A stretch of 64,000 bases of DNA from Lucinisca nassula (lineage: Eukaryota > Mollusca > Bivalvia > Lucinida > Lucinidae): the NCBI GenBank assembly GCA_963580285.1, contig OY757016.1, forward strand, positions 38,951,124 through 39,015,123, read 5' to 3'. Below, one piece after another: positions 1 through 10,719 of this stretch. The translations under genes were made by a program, and so were the position numbers. Every line of letters begins with the position of its first letter. Positions within the stretch are counted from its first letter, which is position 1. The notes under the pieces are model-generated. The model was not told where the DNA came from, did not search any database, and worked only from the letters and a program-made list of their open reading frames with translations.

Positions 1-203
1 CACTCATTCCAGATGTTTTCACGCGTGCGAGAGAGAGGCAGTGACTATAACACCACTCCTACCCATTTACACCTGTGTGGAGTGAGGTAGTGTCATTACG
101 TGTCTTGCCTAAGGTCACACCTCGATACCACATGTCGGATTCAAATGCACAACCTCTCGGTCATGAGTCGAACGCGTTAACCACTGCGCTATCGAGGCTA
201 AGT
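1..203 (-). repeat. tRNA-Met-like SINE, first copy (3' end beyond the window start)
   Basis: On the minus strand, about 122-199 reads as a degenerate tRNA. It starts GCCTCGATAGCGCAGTGG, which contains a good A box (TAGCGCAGTGG). The anticodon-loop-like CTCATGA gives anticodon CAT, a weak B box (TTTGAATCC) follows, and a closing TCGAGGT pairs with the first seven bases. Downstream in the same sense come CCTTAGGCAAGACACG and CACAGGTGTAAATGGGTA, resembling motifs seen in many metazoan tRNA SINEs. This suggests a SINE with a tRNA-Met(CAT)-like head rather than a working tRNA gene. Confidence 0.6.
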
Positions 204-604
204 ATAGTTAAGCAGTTGGGGATATGGTGCACAGTTGCGCTCGTTGTTTTGTTTGTTTGTTTGATTTGAGGTTTTATTTGTTTGATTTGAGGCTTAACGT
301 CCCCGTCAACACTGTAAAAATCATTTTGGAGACGTTGCTTCCAATTATGTGGGACTTTTACCCGACATTGAGATGAAATGACAGCTCAAGCCCTGTCGCC
401 CAATGAAACCAATAAGGTTTATAAGCATGGATGGTCCGACTTGTGCGCACCGCTTTGCCTGGGCAAGCTTAGATCCTCTAAGCTATTTAGGTCTTGATCC
501 ATACTTGTAAATACTTATCGATAAGTCTTTGCATAGTTAGTTATTACTAATTTATTTTAGTTTGATTGCGATGGAAGCTTCAAGCTTATTTAATCGCTCT
601 CGAA

Positions 605-807
605 CACTCATTCCAGATGTTTTCACGCGTGCGAGAGAGAGGCAGTGACTATAACACCACTCCTACCCATTTACACCTGTGTGGAGTGAGGTAGTGTCAT
701 TACGTGTCTTGCCTAAGGTCACACCTCGATACCACATGTCGGATTCAAATGCACAACCTCTCGGTCATGAGTCGAACGCGTTAACCACTGCGCTATCGAG
801 GCTAAGT
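605..807 (-). repeat. tRNA-Met-like SINE, second copy of a 604-bp direct repeat
   Basis: This is nearly identical to 1-203 at an offset of 604 bp, with a handful of substitutions such as AGTATAG/AGTAAAG just past the head. The similarity continues into the neighbouring CAAA-tailed SINE and then breaks near 1090, so the whole block was duplicated rather than inserted twice. A third partial head (GCGCTATCGAGGC) lies at 1183-1200, fused to the 5' end of the adjacent SINE. Confidence 0.6.
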
Positions 808-844
808 AAAGTTAAGCAGTTGGGGATATGGTGCACAGTTGCAC

Positions 845-1181
845 TCGTTGTTTTGTTTGTTTGTTTGATTTGAGGTTTTGTTTGTTTGATTTGAGGTTTA
901 ACGTCCCCGTCAACACTGTAAAGGTCATTTTGGAGACGTTGCTTCCAATTTTGTGGGACTTTTACACGACATTGAGATGAAATGACATCGCAAACCCTGC
1001 CACCCAAGGAAACCAATAGGGTTTATAAGCATGGACGGTCCAACACTCGCACAGCTTTGCCTGGGCAGGCTTAGATCCTCTAAGTGGTTTACAAGTACTC
1101 GTGTGCGGGTCGGTTTCAGCTCTGCATGAAAGCATAATGCAGCCCATGTATTTCTTCAAGTCCCGATGGGCGGGAGCCGAA
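845..1181 (-). repeat. CAAA-tailed SINE with hairpin 5' end
   Basis: This is a member of the commonest short repeat in the window. On the minus strand it begins CCCGCCCATCGGGACTTGAAG, runs through CTAAGCCTGCCCAGGC and CACAAAATTGGAAGCAACGT, and ends GGGGACGTTAAACCTCAAAT followed by a CAAA-rich tail. A shorter copy truncated at its 5' side occupies about 252-485 on the same strand. No A or B box is recognisable, so the head is not obviously tRNA-derived. Confidence 0.65.
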
Positions 1182-1311
1182 CTGCGCTATCGAGGCTGAC
1201 TAACTATAGTTAAGCAGTTGGGAGATATGGTCAGTTACGCTAGTAGTACAAGATTCTAAGTTATTTAGGATTTGACTGACGAAAAGTTCTTGCGTCATCT
1301 TCGAATCAAGG

Positions 1312-1530
1312 CCCATTACGAAAAACACACCTATTCAAATATATTGATAAAATTTTACCACCCAAAAAATAAAATTTTAAGATAAAAAATTTGATATTTT
1401 TCTTATATCTGCTCAGAATATAGATTGTGGGTACTCGTTAGAACCGCCTCATCGAGGCGGTTCTAACGAGTACCCACAATCTATATTTTGGAGAGAAATA
1501 AGAAAAATAAGGGTTACCCCTGTATACCCC
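1312..1530. mobile_element. Palindrome-core MITE (family P), right end altered
   Basis: The left terminus TTACGAAAAACACACCTATT resembles the family TIR CATCACGAAAACACGCCTAT. The centre is a perfect inverted repeat with 33-bp arms at 1418-1450 and 1454-1486 and a 3-nt loop. The arms contain GTGGGTACTCGTTAGAACCG. It is flanked on both sides by TTTTTCTTAT / AAGAAAAATA arms typical of the family. There is no coding capacity, so any movement would depend on a transposase in trans. Confidence 0.7.
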
Positions 1531-1575
1531 GGTTCCATAGGATAACCCTTTCTAGAACATATTTGACGTCACTAC

Positions 1576-1890
1576 ATTTGGTGTCTGGGAATGTGTGGCG
1601 GACGTGAAACGCCCCCCCCCCCCCCCTCATCCCGTGCCCTGAACCATAGTGTAGTTTATATTTTCTTGTCCTTTGGGATCATTGATTCCATTGTGGATTT
1701 TTGAAAATATATGAGGGTCACTGATGAGGCCTAATTGGTCGAAACTAGCTAGTCTGGCCCAGAAAACGTACACTCCATATTTCCAGTTCTGTAGTGTATT
1801 CCGTGCTTCCAAAGGATAACCCTTTATAAGAATATATCCAAGGGGGTCAAAATTATATAGGCGTGTTTTTGTGATGCCAGAAAAGTGCAA
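1576..1890. repeat. Dispersed repeat ending in a family-P-like terminus
   Basis: It shares long stretches with 27874-28160 and, more weakly, 17345-17530. Examples are TTTTCTTGTCCTTTGGGATC, GATGAGGCCTAATTG and CCAAAGGATAACC. The right end AGGCGTGTTTTTGTGATGCC matches the inverted TIR of family P, so this may be a longer relative using the same ends. The short reading frame across it is not conserved in the other copies. Confidence 0.55.
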
Positions 1891-2039
1891 AGGTTGTTTC
1901 TTAGAACATTTACTTTATTTCTGTATTTCAGACATGGTGTTCAGACAAACTTTTGTATAGTACAAAGACATTTGGATGTGCTGAACTAGCTTTCGACCAC
2001 GTTGAGTCATAGCTTCTTAAATACAAAATAGAATTCTAA

Positions 2040-2335
2040 CACAGCGCGCCTATATAGGCAACGGAAAATAACTGTGTTTTATTCTACTACAAATCACGGC
2101 AAGGAAGAGCGTGGCGAGTGACGTCATTAAAAACTGCCAAGTTATGACGTCTTTGTCGATTTCCTTGACGTTAGACGATGTAACGTCATATTCTCGCATC
2201 GAAAACGTTAGAAAAAGATATAAATGCATGTGTTTCAGTCGATAATTTTAGCGGGATTTATTCTAATAATGGCGAAAGGTTGTGAGATTTTTAAGGAAAC
2301 AACAACCTTATTACCGATTATCAGAGTGTTTGAAA
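2040..2335. other. Unassigned stretch rich in TGACGTCA-like sites
   Basis: No gene or clear element boundary is seen. The stretch has several ACGTCA / TGACGTC motifs (GTGACGTCATTAA, TTATGACGTC, TTGACGTTAG, TAACGTCATA). These match the CRE core by sequence, but similar motifs also occur inside mobile elements elsewhere in the window, so a regulatory role is not supported. Confidence 0.3.
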
Positions 2336-2342
2336 AAGATAA

Positions 2343-2491
2343 GCTCTAGTCTGTGATTTGTTGAGTAATGAATCACAGTTTGTCGGTCAGTTGTAAGTAG
2401 ATAAATCACGCGTGTACGCGCTCGTGATTTGATCTACTTTACAACTGACCTCCAAACTGTGCTTTATTACTCAACAAATCACAGTTAGAGC
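2343..2491. repeat. Long imperfect palindrome, 149 bp
   Basis: The left arm contains CTGTGATTTGTTGAGTAATG and GGTCAGTTGTAAGTAGAT. The right arm contains their complements, ATTACTCAACAAATCACAG and ATCTACTTTACAACTGACC. The centre AATCACGCGTGTACGCGCTC is GC-rich. It is probably the core of a MITE whose outer ends I cannot define. Confidence 0.65.
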
Positions 2492-2764
2492 TGATCTATT
2501 TCTTCAGTGAACACAATTAACCCAAAGCTCTTATCAGAGACACAACTGGAAAGAAACACAGACATGAAATATCTAGACCCTAATGGAAAAACAACATACA
2601 TTTCTTGGGCTCGAATGTCGAGTTGTATGACAAAACTAGAACCAGGACGCTCATAGGCGAACCTCTGACCTTTCTTGATCCACAAAAGGCAATAGCATTC
2701 TGGAGATGATAATTCTGCTTTCATATTAATGTTTCCGCACAAAGCTTGTTTCAGACAAGCTCTG

Positions 2765-3040
2765 TTAGCCCCCCGCCCATAGGGGCTTGAAGAAATATAT
2801 GGGCTGCATGATGCTTCCACGCAGAGCTGAATCCGGCCCGCACACTAGTCCAGGAACAGCGGTGCGAGGCGGACCGTCCATGCTAATAAACCCTATTGGT
2901 TTCATTGGGCGACAGGGCTTTAGATATCATTTCATCTCTATGTCGGGTAAAATTCCCACAAAATTGGAAGCAACGTCTCCAAAATGACCTTTACAGTGCT
3001 GACAGGGACGTTAAACTCAAAATCAAACAAACAAACAAAA
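2765..3040 (+). repeat. CAAA-tailed SINE with 14-bp target duplication
   Basis: A full-length-type copy running from AGCCCCCCGCCCATAGGGGC to an AACAAACAAACAAA-like tail, with an internal deletion of about 30 bp near 2850. It is flanked by TCAGACAAGCTCTG (2751-2764) and TCAGACAGGCTCTG (3041-3054), a 14-bp direct repeat with one mismatch. That is the signature of LINE-mediated retroposition, and it fixes the true 5' end of the family at the CCCCGCCCAT hairpin. Confidence 0.75.
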
Positions 3041-3449
3041 TCAGACAGGCTCTGATCGTTATATTTTTACAAAGTCAATTCGTTTTCAACTGATGACAGT
3101 CCGGTGCCTCTCGTTATAACTGCCGGGACTGTGTAGCAGAGAAAACTGGTTTATCCCATCAAATCAAGTTTTGGTTCACTCTCATGTCATAGACCACAAT
3201 AGTTTTTGAAAAATGCATTGTCCCCCATAGAGAAGCAGATGCAACCACATTTGACCTTGCCGTAAAGTAGGTCAAGGGCAACTTTGTAGAACTCAGTCAC
3301 ACGATGCTACATACCAAGTTTAAGGGCAATCAGCCAATTGGTTCTGGAAAAAAAGAGTTTTCAAGGTTTTTGACCATAATTGGGCATGAAGGCCATCTTG
3401 GACATGTGACCTGGACCATTGGAACAAATTTCTGTTCCCATACTATCAG

Positions 3450-3688
3450 GGGCCAGTTGTTCAAAGCATCGTTAGCTTAACGTGCTCATTAGTGGGTATA
3501 TTGTTAACTGTTCTAGCATGTACAATAGCTTAAAAATATTTTTGCTGAAAAAAATGTGAGCAGCTTTTGCATTTGCAAAAGCTGCTCACATTTTTTTCAG
3601 CAAAATATTAGTATTGTCACCATATTGAATGATCAAAGTTTTAATAATACGTTAGCTAACGACGTCGTTAGTTTTGAACAACTGGCCC
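3450..3688. mobile_element. MITE family Q (GGGCCAGTTG ends), copy 1
   Basis: Terminal inverted repeats are GGGCCAGTTGTTCAAAGCAT and its counterpart ATTTTGAACAACTGGCCC-like end, with further inner arms of GTTAGC/CGTTAG motifs. The element is flanked by the 3-bp direct repeat CAG (3447-3449 and 3689-3691). The core at 3541-3607 is a palindrome with arms TGTGAGCAGCTTTTGCA. Related copies are at 17528-17772 and 59493-59735. Confidence 0.75.
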
Positions 3689-4257
3689 CAGAAGGCTACA
3701 CATAAAAGTTGAATAAAAATAGCCAAGTGATTTCAGAGAAAATGTATTTTGAAATGTCAATGGACCTGCAATCCATGTAATCTTGGGCCATAGTCACCAA
3801 ATGACCCTTAGCTTCAAAGACATTCATTCTTACTTATTCTCATGCCGACGGCCACACTATTTTTCAATAATGCACTGTTTTATGTTTTACCCTTTAAGGG
3901 CATGTGGAACCAAATTTGAGCTTTGCGTAAATTATGTCAAGGTCAACCTAGGATCATCATTTTTACAAATTTGGTAGTACTGAGTCACCCAATGCTACAT
4001 ATCAAGTATCAAGCCAATCGGCATATTGGTTCTGGAGAAGAAAGAGAAAAAAAAAGACTTTTAAGGGTTTCACCATGTTAGGGCAGTGCGGACATCTTGG
4101 TAATGTGACATAGACCATTCTAACATTCAAACAAATTTGCATTCCCTAACTATCCTAATATTGCTGGTATCCAAGTGACCTTGCGCCAAGGTCACCGAAT
4201 GACTTTGACCTTTGGCATTGATAGATATTCATTTTGTATCTATTTTCATGTCATTGG

Positions 4258-4402
4258 CCCTCGCCTAATAAACCAGGAATTGCAGGATCGATCCCAGGCT
4301 TCAACAGACTTTCGGATGAGTCTTTAAACCAAGGTCCCGTCCCCGTATGACCTTAGCTGTTGGTGGGACGTAAAACTGACACACACTCACTCACATGTCA
4401 TT
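4258..4402 (+). repeat. tRNA-derived SINE fragment
   Basis: The B-box-like GGATCGATCCCAGG is followed by CAGACTTTCGGATGAGTC, TTTAAACCAAGGTCCCGTC and GGGACGTAAAACTGACACAC. The same series is found at 37228-37370. The A-box half is degraded. The stretch sits inside the low-copy array. Confidence 0.5.
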
Positions 4403-4972
4403 GGCCACAATATTTTCGAAAAAAAAAAACAAACAAAAAAAACAACAACAACATTGTTTTACCTTTTTCCTATTGAAAAGCCTAAGGAACTAAATTTTAT
4501 CTGGGCATAAAATAGGTAAAGGTCAACCTAGGTTCATTATTTTTGCAAACTTGGTAGTACTCGGTCAGCCAATGCTATATACCATGTTCGAAGCCATTAG
4601 CCCATAGGTTCTGGTGAAGAAAAGATTTTAGCGATTTTACCTTATTCGGCATGATGATCATCTTGGTCATGTGACCTAAATAATTCCAATAAATTTATTA
4701 TTCCTCCAAATGACCTTGGCCTTTAGCATTTATAGACATTTTTTGCATCTATTTTCATGTCATAGACCACAATATTTTTGCGAAAAATGCATTGTTTTAC
4801 AATTTTCCCGTTTAAAAGCCTAGGACCAAATTTGACCTTGGCGTAAAAAAGGTCTAGCTCAACATAGGGTCATCATTTTTGCAAACTTGGTAGTGCTCAG
4901 TCACCTAATGCTGCATAAGAAGATTCAAGACAATCAGCCCAGTGGTTCTAGAGAAGAATATTTTTAAGGTTT

Positions 4973-5175
4973 TTAACCCTTGCCCGGATATGCATTATCT
5001 TTCAAACAATGAAGATCCAGATCAGATGGCTTCTGAAGAAGCCATCTGATCAGGATCTTCATTGTTTGTCATTCAGCTCATGAATTTGGTGCAATAATTT
5101 GCATCAAGTGATCTGATTGATTGATAATCAGTAGTGGGTGTGGCATATATTAATATTCATCAGGTCAAGGGTTAA
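4973..5175. mobile_element. TTAA-flanked palindromic MITE (piggyBac-like ends)
   Basis: It starts TTAACCCTTGCCCGG and ends GGTCAAGGGTTAA, so CCCTTG ends are bordered by TTAA on both sides. TTAA target sites and CCCT-type ends are characteristic of the piggyBac superfamily, so the assignment rests on the ends alone. The core at 5003-5068 is a palindrome (arms ATCAGATGGCTTCT / AGAAGCCATCTGAT). Two related copies lie at 31678-31888 and 31937-32149. Confidence 0.6.
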
Positions 5176-5293
5176 CATACGGGTATTTAGGCATGGCAGC
5201 CACCTGAATCATAAGTGCAAACTTTCTTTACCCATTGTCAGTAGGCTGCGTATGAAACTGAACTGAAATAGGTCCAGTGATTTCAGAGAAAAT

Positions 5294-5380
5294 GTCGAAC
5301 CTCGATGACTCGAACCCCTTTGAGACCACAAAATTGGTTCGAGACAACGGTGGTTCGAGCCGTGGAGGGTTACTATGAAT
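5294..5380. mobile_element. One end of a pogo-like MITE
   Basis: GTCGAACCTCGATGACTCGA, then CCCTTTGAGACCAC, GGTTCGAGACAACGG and GTTCGAGCC, closely match the left end of the complete element at 19338-19694. No matching right end is visible, so this is a solo or truncated end. The pogo-like label rests on the TIR style (CAGTCGAACnTCGATGG between TA dinucleotides). Confidence 0.45.
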
Positions 5381-5527
5381 GCTATAAGTGCTGACAGAGC
5401 TTTTAAGAAGAAAAAAAAAACAATCTTTTAATGACATGTCCGATAACTTTGGGTCAGTTTCTTTGAAATGTCACAGATATGTATTCTAGTGAGGCTGACA
5501 TGAAGAAGATGGCCACTAGAGCTTAAA

Positions 5528-5800
5528 TCAAAGCACCGAGAGTACTGGTTGGTTAATTGTCTCTGAGGTTAGACTGGGAAAATGGGCTTGAACGGGGACT
5601 AAGGCTGTTTCGTTAAAACCTTAAATTCCTGTACTGTAAGCAAACAGTGTAGACCCAGATCAGACGCCGAGTTCTGCGGCGTCTGATCTGGGTCTACACT
5701 GTTTGCCAAACCAAGCTCATGATTCGAGCCCAGATTCTACAGATAATCCTTTCGCGCAGCACGCTGACCTCACTGCGATAAGAATCTATTAATAAGTTAC
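5528..5800. repeat. Palindromic repeat, GATCAGACGCCG core, copy 1
   Basis: The core at 5640-5706 has arms CAAACAGTGTAGACCCAGAT / ATCTGGGTCTACACTGTTTG. Flanks such as AAAGCACCGAGAGTACTGGT and AACCTTAAATTCCTG recur at 18390-18665 around a similar core. The core resembles that of the TTAA-flanked MITEs, but the outer sequence differs. Confidence 0.55.
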
Positions 5801-5859
5801 ATGGGTTTCCTACAAATCAGTGCTAATAGAGGTTTTGTCCTTATACTTTTGGTCGAGCC

Positions 5860-6066
5860 CCCCCCCCCCCCCCCCAAAAAAAAAAAAGTCATTAATGACA
5901 GATCCTACACTTTTGGTTCAATTTCGTTCAAACGTCACATGAATGTTGTCCAGGTGATTTGCGTACAAAATATATCTAAAACATTTATTATCACTGATGA
6001 ACACGGTGGTCACAGGAGCTAAAAAAAAAAAAAAAAGAACAACAACAGAAAAGCTTTTTAAACGAC
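5860..6066. other. Homopolymer-rich spacer
   Basis: A long C run followed by an A run lies near 5860-5887, and an A-rich tract near 6021-6036. Nothing else is recognised here. Confidence 0.5.
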
Positions 6067-6828
<762 letters not shown>

Positions 6829-6830
<2 letters not shown>

Positions 6831-7152
6831 TATATCATTTGGTATTTTTCATTCAAACTTCACAGGAATGTTGTCGAACATAGCTAAACCGTTCCATTTT
6901 AATGAACAAGATGGCCACAAGAGCTACTGTTACAGGTAAAAAGGAAGCCATTTCAGCATACGGGTACAAATTGACCCGGGTCCAAGATTATAAAACGGTT
7001 ATCATGCTCAACTGAGCTGATCGCGAAATTTGTCCTGCTCATGAATTTTGAAATGCCAACAAAAGTTGGCATTTTAAAATTTGTGAGCAGGACAAACAAC
7101 ACTCTGTGCTAAGTCGAGCAGGGAAATCGTCCCATTCGTTTGTATTTTAATA
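6829..7152. repeat. Palindrome-bearing repeat, second of a split pair
   Basis: A second copy of the 6067-6390 sequence in the same orientation, including the GTCCTGCTCATGAATTTTGA palindrome at about 7034-7098. The two copies suggest tandem duplication, with the SINE inserted in or beside the junction. Confidence 0.6.
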
Positions 7153-7355
7153 AGTTTGAACTTTACACATTTCATTCTAAACAGAGATAGCATGAAAAAC
7201 ATGGTTTAACCTCCAGCCCTGCATGGTGGAACTCCATTGGATCGTGACAGCAGTATTCTGAATCAAGCAGCTTTTACGACAACATACCCGTGCGACATAG
7301 TGCATGTTTTCTTATCTCCAAAATGGTTTCTTTTCTGATGAAAACCCGTGATATT

Positions 7356-8510
7356 TTATGCCCCTGAATCAAAGATTCGAGTGTGTGTGTGTGTGTGTGG
7401 GGAGGGGGGGGGGGGGTCCGGGGTGCATATAGTTTTTGGTCTGTCTGTCCGTGTGTCTGTAACTGTGTGTGCTTGTTTGTCTGTCCGTAAAAACCTTAAC
7501 ATTGCACACCTCCAGTGGTACCATAATTTTGACCTCGTGACCTTGACCTTGACATTTGACCTACTTTTTAAACTGTTTAATATTGGTCATATCTTTCGAT
7601 TGGTAAATGATAGGGCTTTCATATTTCACATGTGAATTCTATGCCACAAGACCTTTCTAACCCTACCATAATGTTTGACCTTGTGACATTGACCTTGACG
7701 TTTGACTTTTTCAAAAACTTTACCATTGGCCATAACTTTCGATTGGTAAGTGATATGGCTTTCATATTTCACACGTGCATTCCTTGTCACAAGACCTCTC
7801 CAGTGGTACCAAAATTTTTGACCTCGTGACCTTGACCTTGACATTTGACCTACTTTTTTAAAACCTTTAACATTGACCATAACATTTGATTGGTCGGTGA
7901 TAGGGCTTTCATATTTCACACGTGCATTCTACGTCACAAGACCTTTCCAATGGTACCTAATGTTTGACCTTGTGACATTGACCTTGATGTTTGACCTACT
8001 TTTCAAAAGAAACCTTAAAATTGGCCACAACTTTTGATTGGTAAGTGATAGGGCTTTCATATTTTACATGTGCAGTCTATGTCACAAGACCTTTCCAACG
8101 ATCCCATTATTTTTTAACCTTGTGACCTTGACGTTTGACCTACTTTTTGAAAACCTTAACATTGGCCATAACTTTTGAGCAGGTAAGTGATAGGGCGTTC
8201 ATATTTCATTTATGCATTTCATGTCATTAGATCTTTCCAGTGGTACCATAAACTTTGACCTTGTGACCTTGACCTTGATGTTTGACCTGCTTTTTAAAAA
8301 CTTTAACATTGGCCATAACTTTGGATTGGTAAGTGATTGTGCTTTCATATTTCAAATGAGCATTCCTTGTCACAGACCTTTTCAGTAGTAGCATAAATTT
8401 TGACCTTGTGACCTTGACCTATTTTTTGTAAGACTTGAATATTGGCCATACCTTTTGATTGGTTAGTGATAGGGCTTTCATATTTCACATGCGCTGTCGG
8501 GGGCATCAGT
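7356..8510. repeat. Tandem-array element, about 145-bp period (TGACCTTGACC type)
   Basis: About seven units have a period near 143-147 bp, each with TTGACCTTGTGACCTTGACC, GGCCATAACTTTTGATTGG and GGGCTTTCATATTTCACA. The block starts at TATGCCCCTGAATC and ends at GTCGGGGGCATCAG, i.e. complementary ATGCCCC/GGGGCAT ends. The sequences on either side (7270-7355 and 8525-8700) match consecutive parts of the MITE-like sequence at 24900-25190. The whole array therefore behaves as one insertion. It has no coding capacity. Confidence 0.7.
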
Positions 8511-8524
8511 GTTTCACAAACACA

Positions 8525-8700
8525 TCTTGTTCTTATTTGTACTGCAAACATAGGTAGTAGGTGCTCACGAGTACCCACAAGCTATGTCTTGGAGCAGAAA
8601 TAAAAAAAAAATGTATGCCCCCCCCCCCACATCTATATGAAGTGGGGTTTAGGGGTGTTCATTTCACGGCCTTGTTTGCGTGATGCAGGGTCAATCTAAC
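8525..8700. mobile_element. Right part of an interrupted palindromic MITE
   Basis: TACTGCAAACATAGG, CGAGTACCCACAAGC, GTCTTGGAGCAGAAATAA and TTCACGGCCTTGTT parallel the element at 24900-25190. The left half of the hairpin is largely lost here. The left part of the element lies at 7270-7355, split off by the array element. Confidence 0.5.
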
Positions 8701-8761
8701 GTCAGAGCAGAAGAAAAAACATCAGTTACGACAAAGATCTATAAAATGCCAAGATAAGCAA

Positions 8762-9060
8762 CTAAACAAAAGTCACGCAAATTTTCCTAGTTGCGGTAGC
8801 CTGTTTTTTTTTTTTTTTTTTTTTTTTAATGACATGAGATATGAATATGCTCTTTCCATTGCTAATATACAAAGTAGTCGATCTGTTGTTTGACATAAAT
8901 TTCATTGCAAAATTTAATTTGTAATGTCCTTTAATTGATGCTCGAAAATAATAAAAATAGCCATCGGAAGAGATGGCAAATCCCCCGACCAAAAGCCAAT
9001 ATGGCCATTCAGAAGAATGTTCACCAATAGAAAGTGCACCAGAATTAAACCAGCAATATA
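8762..9060. other. Unassigned stretch
   Basis: It contains a 23-bp T run near 8804-8826 and otherwise ordinary AT-rich sequence. No element or gene is recognised, and the minus-strand frame across it is poly-Lys plus unconserved sequence. Confidence 0.3.
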
Positions 9061-9079
9061 TCACCAAAGCATTGCAGTT

Positions 9080-10385
9080 AAGGCCATCACAAAGTTATAC
9101 TGTCAGGGGAGATAACTAAAAAACCAGGGCACTCAGAATTGTGGTTCTTGCGCATGACATGCCTGCTTAAGCTCATGTATTTCTGTACAAAGAACCATCA
9201 ACATGTCTCAAGGGTATTGGAGATATGGTGATCACAAGCTGGTCATACTGTTATATTGGAAGGGTAGAGAACTCGGATACCACAGCACCAACATTTGTGA
9301 TTCTTGCACATGACACCCCTTCTGTATCTTGTATACAATTGCACGAAGTTCCCAAAGGGTGTTGGAGTTATGGTCATGACAGGGTTATATTGTCAGGGGA
9401 GATAACTCAAAAACCAGAGCACCCAGGGTTGTAATTCTTAAGAATGACACACCTGCTTAACCTCATGTACATCTGCATCAAGAACCACCAATATGTCTCA
9501 AAGGGTATTGGCAGTACGATGATCACAAGGTGGTCATACTGTTATATTGGAAGGGGAGATAACTCAAATATCATAGCATCCAGAGTTGTGGTTCTTAGGC
9601 ATGAAGGGTCGTCTCAACCTTGTATACAGTTATGCCAAGTACTATCAATATATCTCAAAGGGTATTGGAGTTTTGGCCATCACAATGTTATATTGTCAGG
9701 GGAGATAATTAAAAAACCAGGACACCCAGAGTTGTGGTTCTTGCACGTGACACACCTGCTTAACCTAATGTAAAACTGTACCAAGTACCGTCAATATATC
9801 TCAAAGAGTATTGGAGATGTGGCCATCACAAGGTAGTGATTCTATATTATTGGAAGGGGAGGTAACTAAAAAAAAAACATGGCACCTAGAGTTGAGTTTT
9901 TGTGCATGACACACTGTCTCGGCCTTGTGAACAACTGTGCCAGGTATCATCAATATATCTTAAAGGGTATTGGAGTTATGGCCATCACAAGGTAGTCACT
10001 CTATTTTATTGGAAGGGGAGATAACTAAAAAAATCATGGCAACCAGAGTTGTGGCTCTTGTGCATGACACGCTGTCTCAGCCTTGTGACCAACCGTGCCA
10101 GGTACCATCAATATATCTCAAAGGGTATCGGAGTTAAGGTCATCACAAAGTAGTCATTCTATTTTATTAAAAGAGGAGATAACTCAAAAAGTATGACATC
10201 CAGAGTTCTGATTCTTTCGCATAACACGCCATCTCAGCCTTGTGAACAATTGTGCCAAGAACCATCAATGAATTTCAAAGGGTATAAGAGTTATGGCCAT
10301 CACAAGGTTGCGTCTACGGACGTACGGACAGACGGACGGACGTCAGGCTGATCGCTATATCCCCCGAACCTATTCGATCGGGGGA
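9080..10385. repeat. Tandem-array element, about 150-bp period, with hairpin end
   Basis: About eight units (period about 143-160 bp) share ATCTCAAAGGGTATTGGAG, GGCCATCACAAGG, GGAAGGGGAGATAACT and AGAGTTGTGGTTCTTG. The block ends in a GGACGGACG-rich stretch and then a hairpin TATCCCCCGAAC...GATCGGGGGATA. A 3' hairpin after tandem units would suit a Helitron-like non-autonomous element, but no diagnostic 5' TC or 3' CTRR end was confirmed. Confidence 0.6.
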
Positions 10386-10719
10386 TAAAAATGGAGTAAA
10401 ATCACAGTTTTGTCGTCATAAAATCGTTATTAAAGAAATCTTTAAAATGCAATTTTCACCAGCTGTAAAATTCTTTTCCACATGGCACCAAAATATAAAA
10501 AAGTGCTTGAAAATTGTAGGAGGAGTTTGTGCTCTGAATACATCTGTACAGTGACTCACGAGATATTGCGATGGGAGAATTTGCTCCGTCCTTGGTTGCA
10601 AGGGTTGTTAGTTAAAAAATGCAAACTACTCTCAACTCTTTCGTTTCATCACATAGAATATTTCTCGGACGTCAAAATTTGCTTATGAAAATTTAAGTCA
10701 TTGTCATGGCATTGTTTAT

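Larger units (their letters stand above)
3110..4972. repeat. Low-copy diverged tandem array
   Basis: Recurring blocks include TTTTCATGTCATAGACCACAAT, AATTTGACCTTGGCGTAAA, GGTCAACCTAGGTTCAT, CTTGGTAGTACTCAGTCA and TGACCTAGACCATTCC. They appear around 3180-3420, 3780-4110, 4165-4260, 4390-4680 and 4690-4970. Copies are strongly diverged and interrupted by a MITE (3450-3688) and a SINE fragment (4258-4402). No reading frame is maintained across units. Confidence 0.6.

Noticed and set aside
1418..1486. Hairpins as transcription terminators
   Set aside because: The same hairpins recur inside dispersed TIR elements, and intrinsic terminators of this kind are bacterial. No adjacent gene exists.
1576..1890. 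An 87-codon minus-strand frame seemingly shared with 27921-28139
   Set aside because: The shared peptide segments come from a repeat. The frame is shifted or stopped in the other copies, so selection for a protein is not supported.
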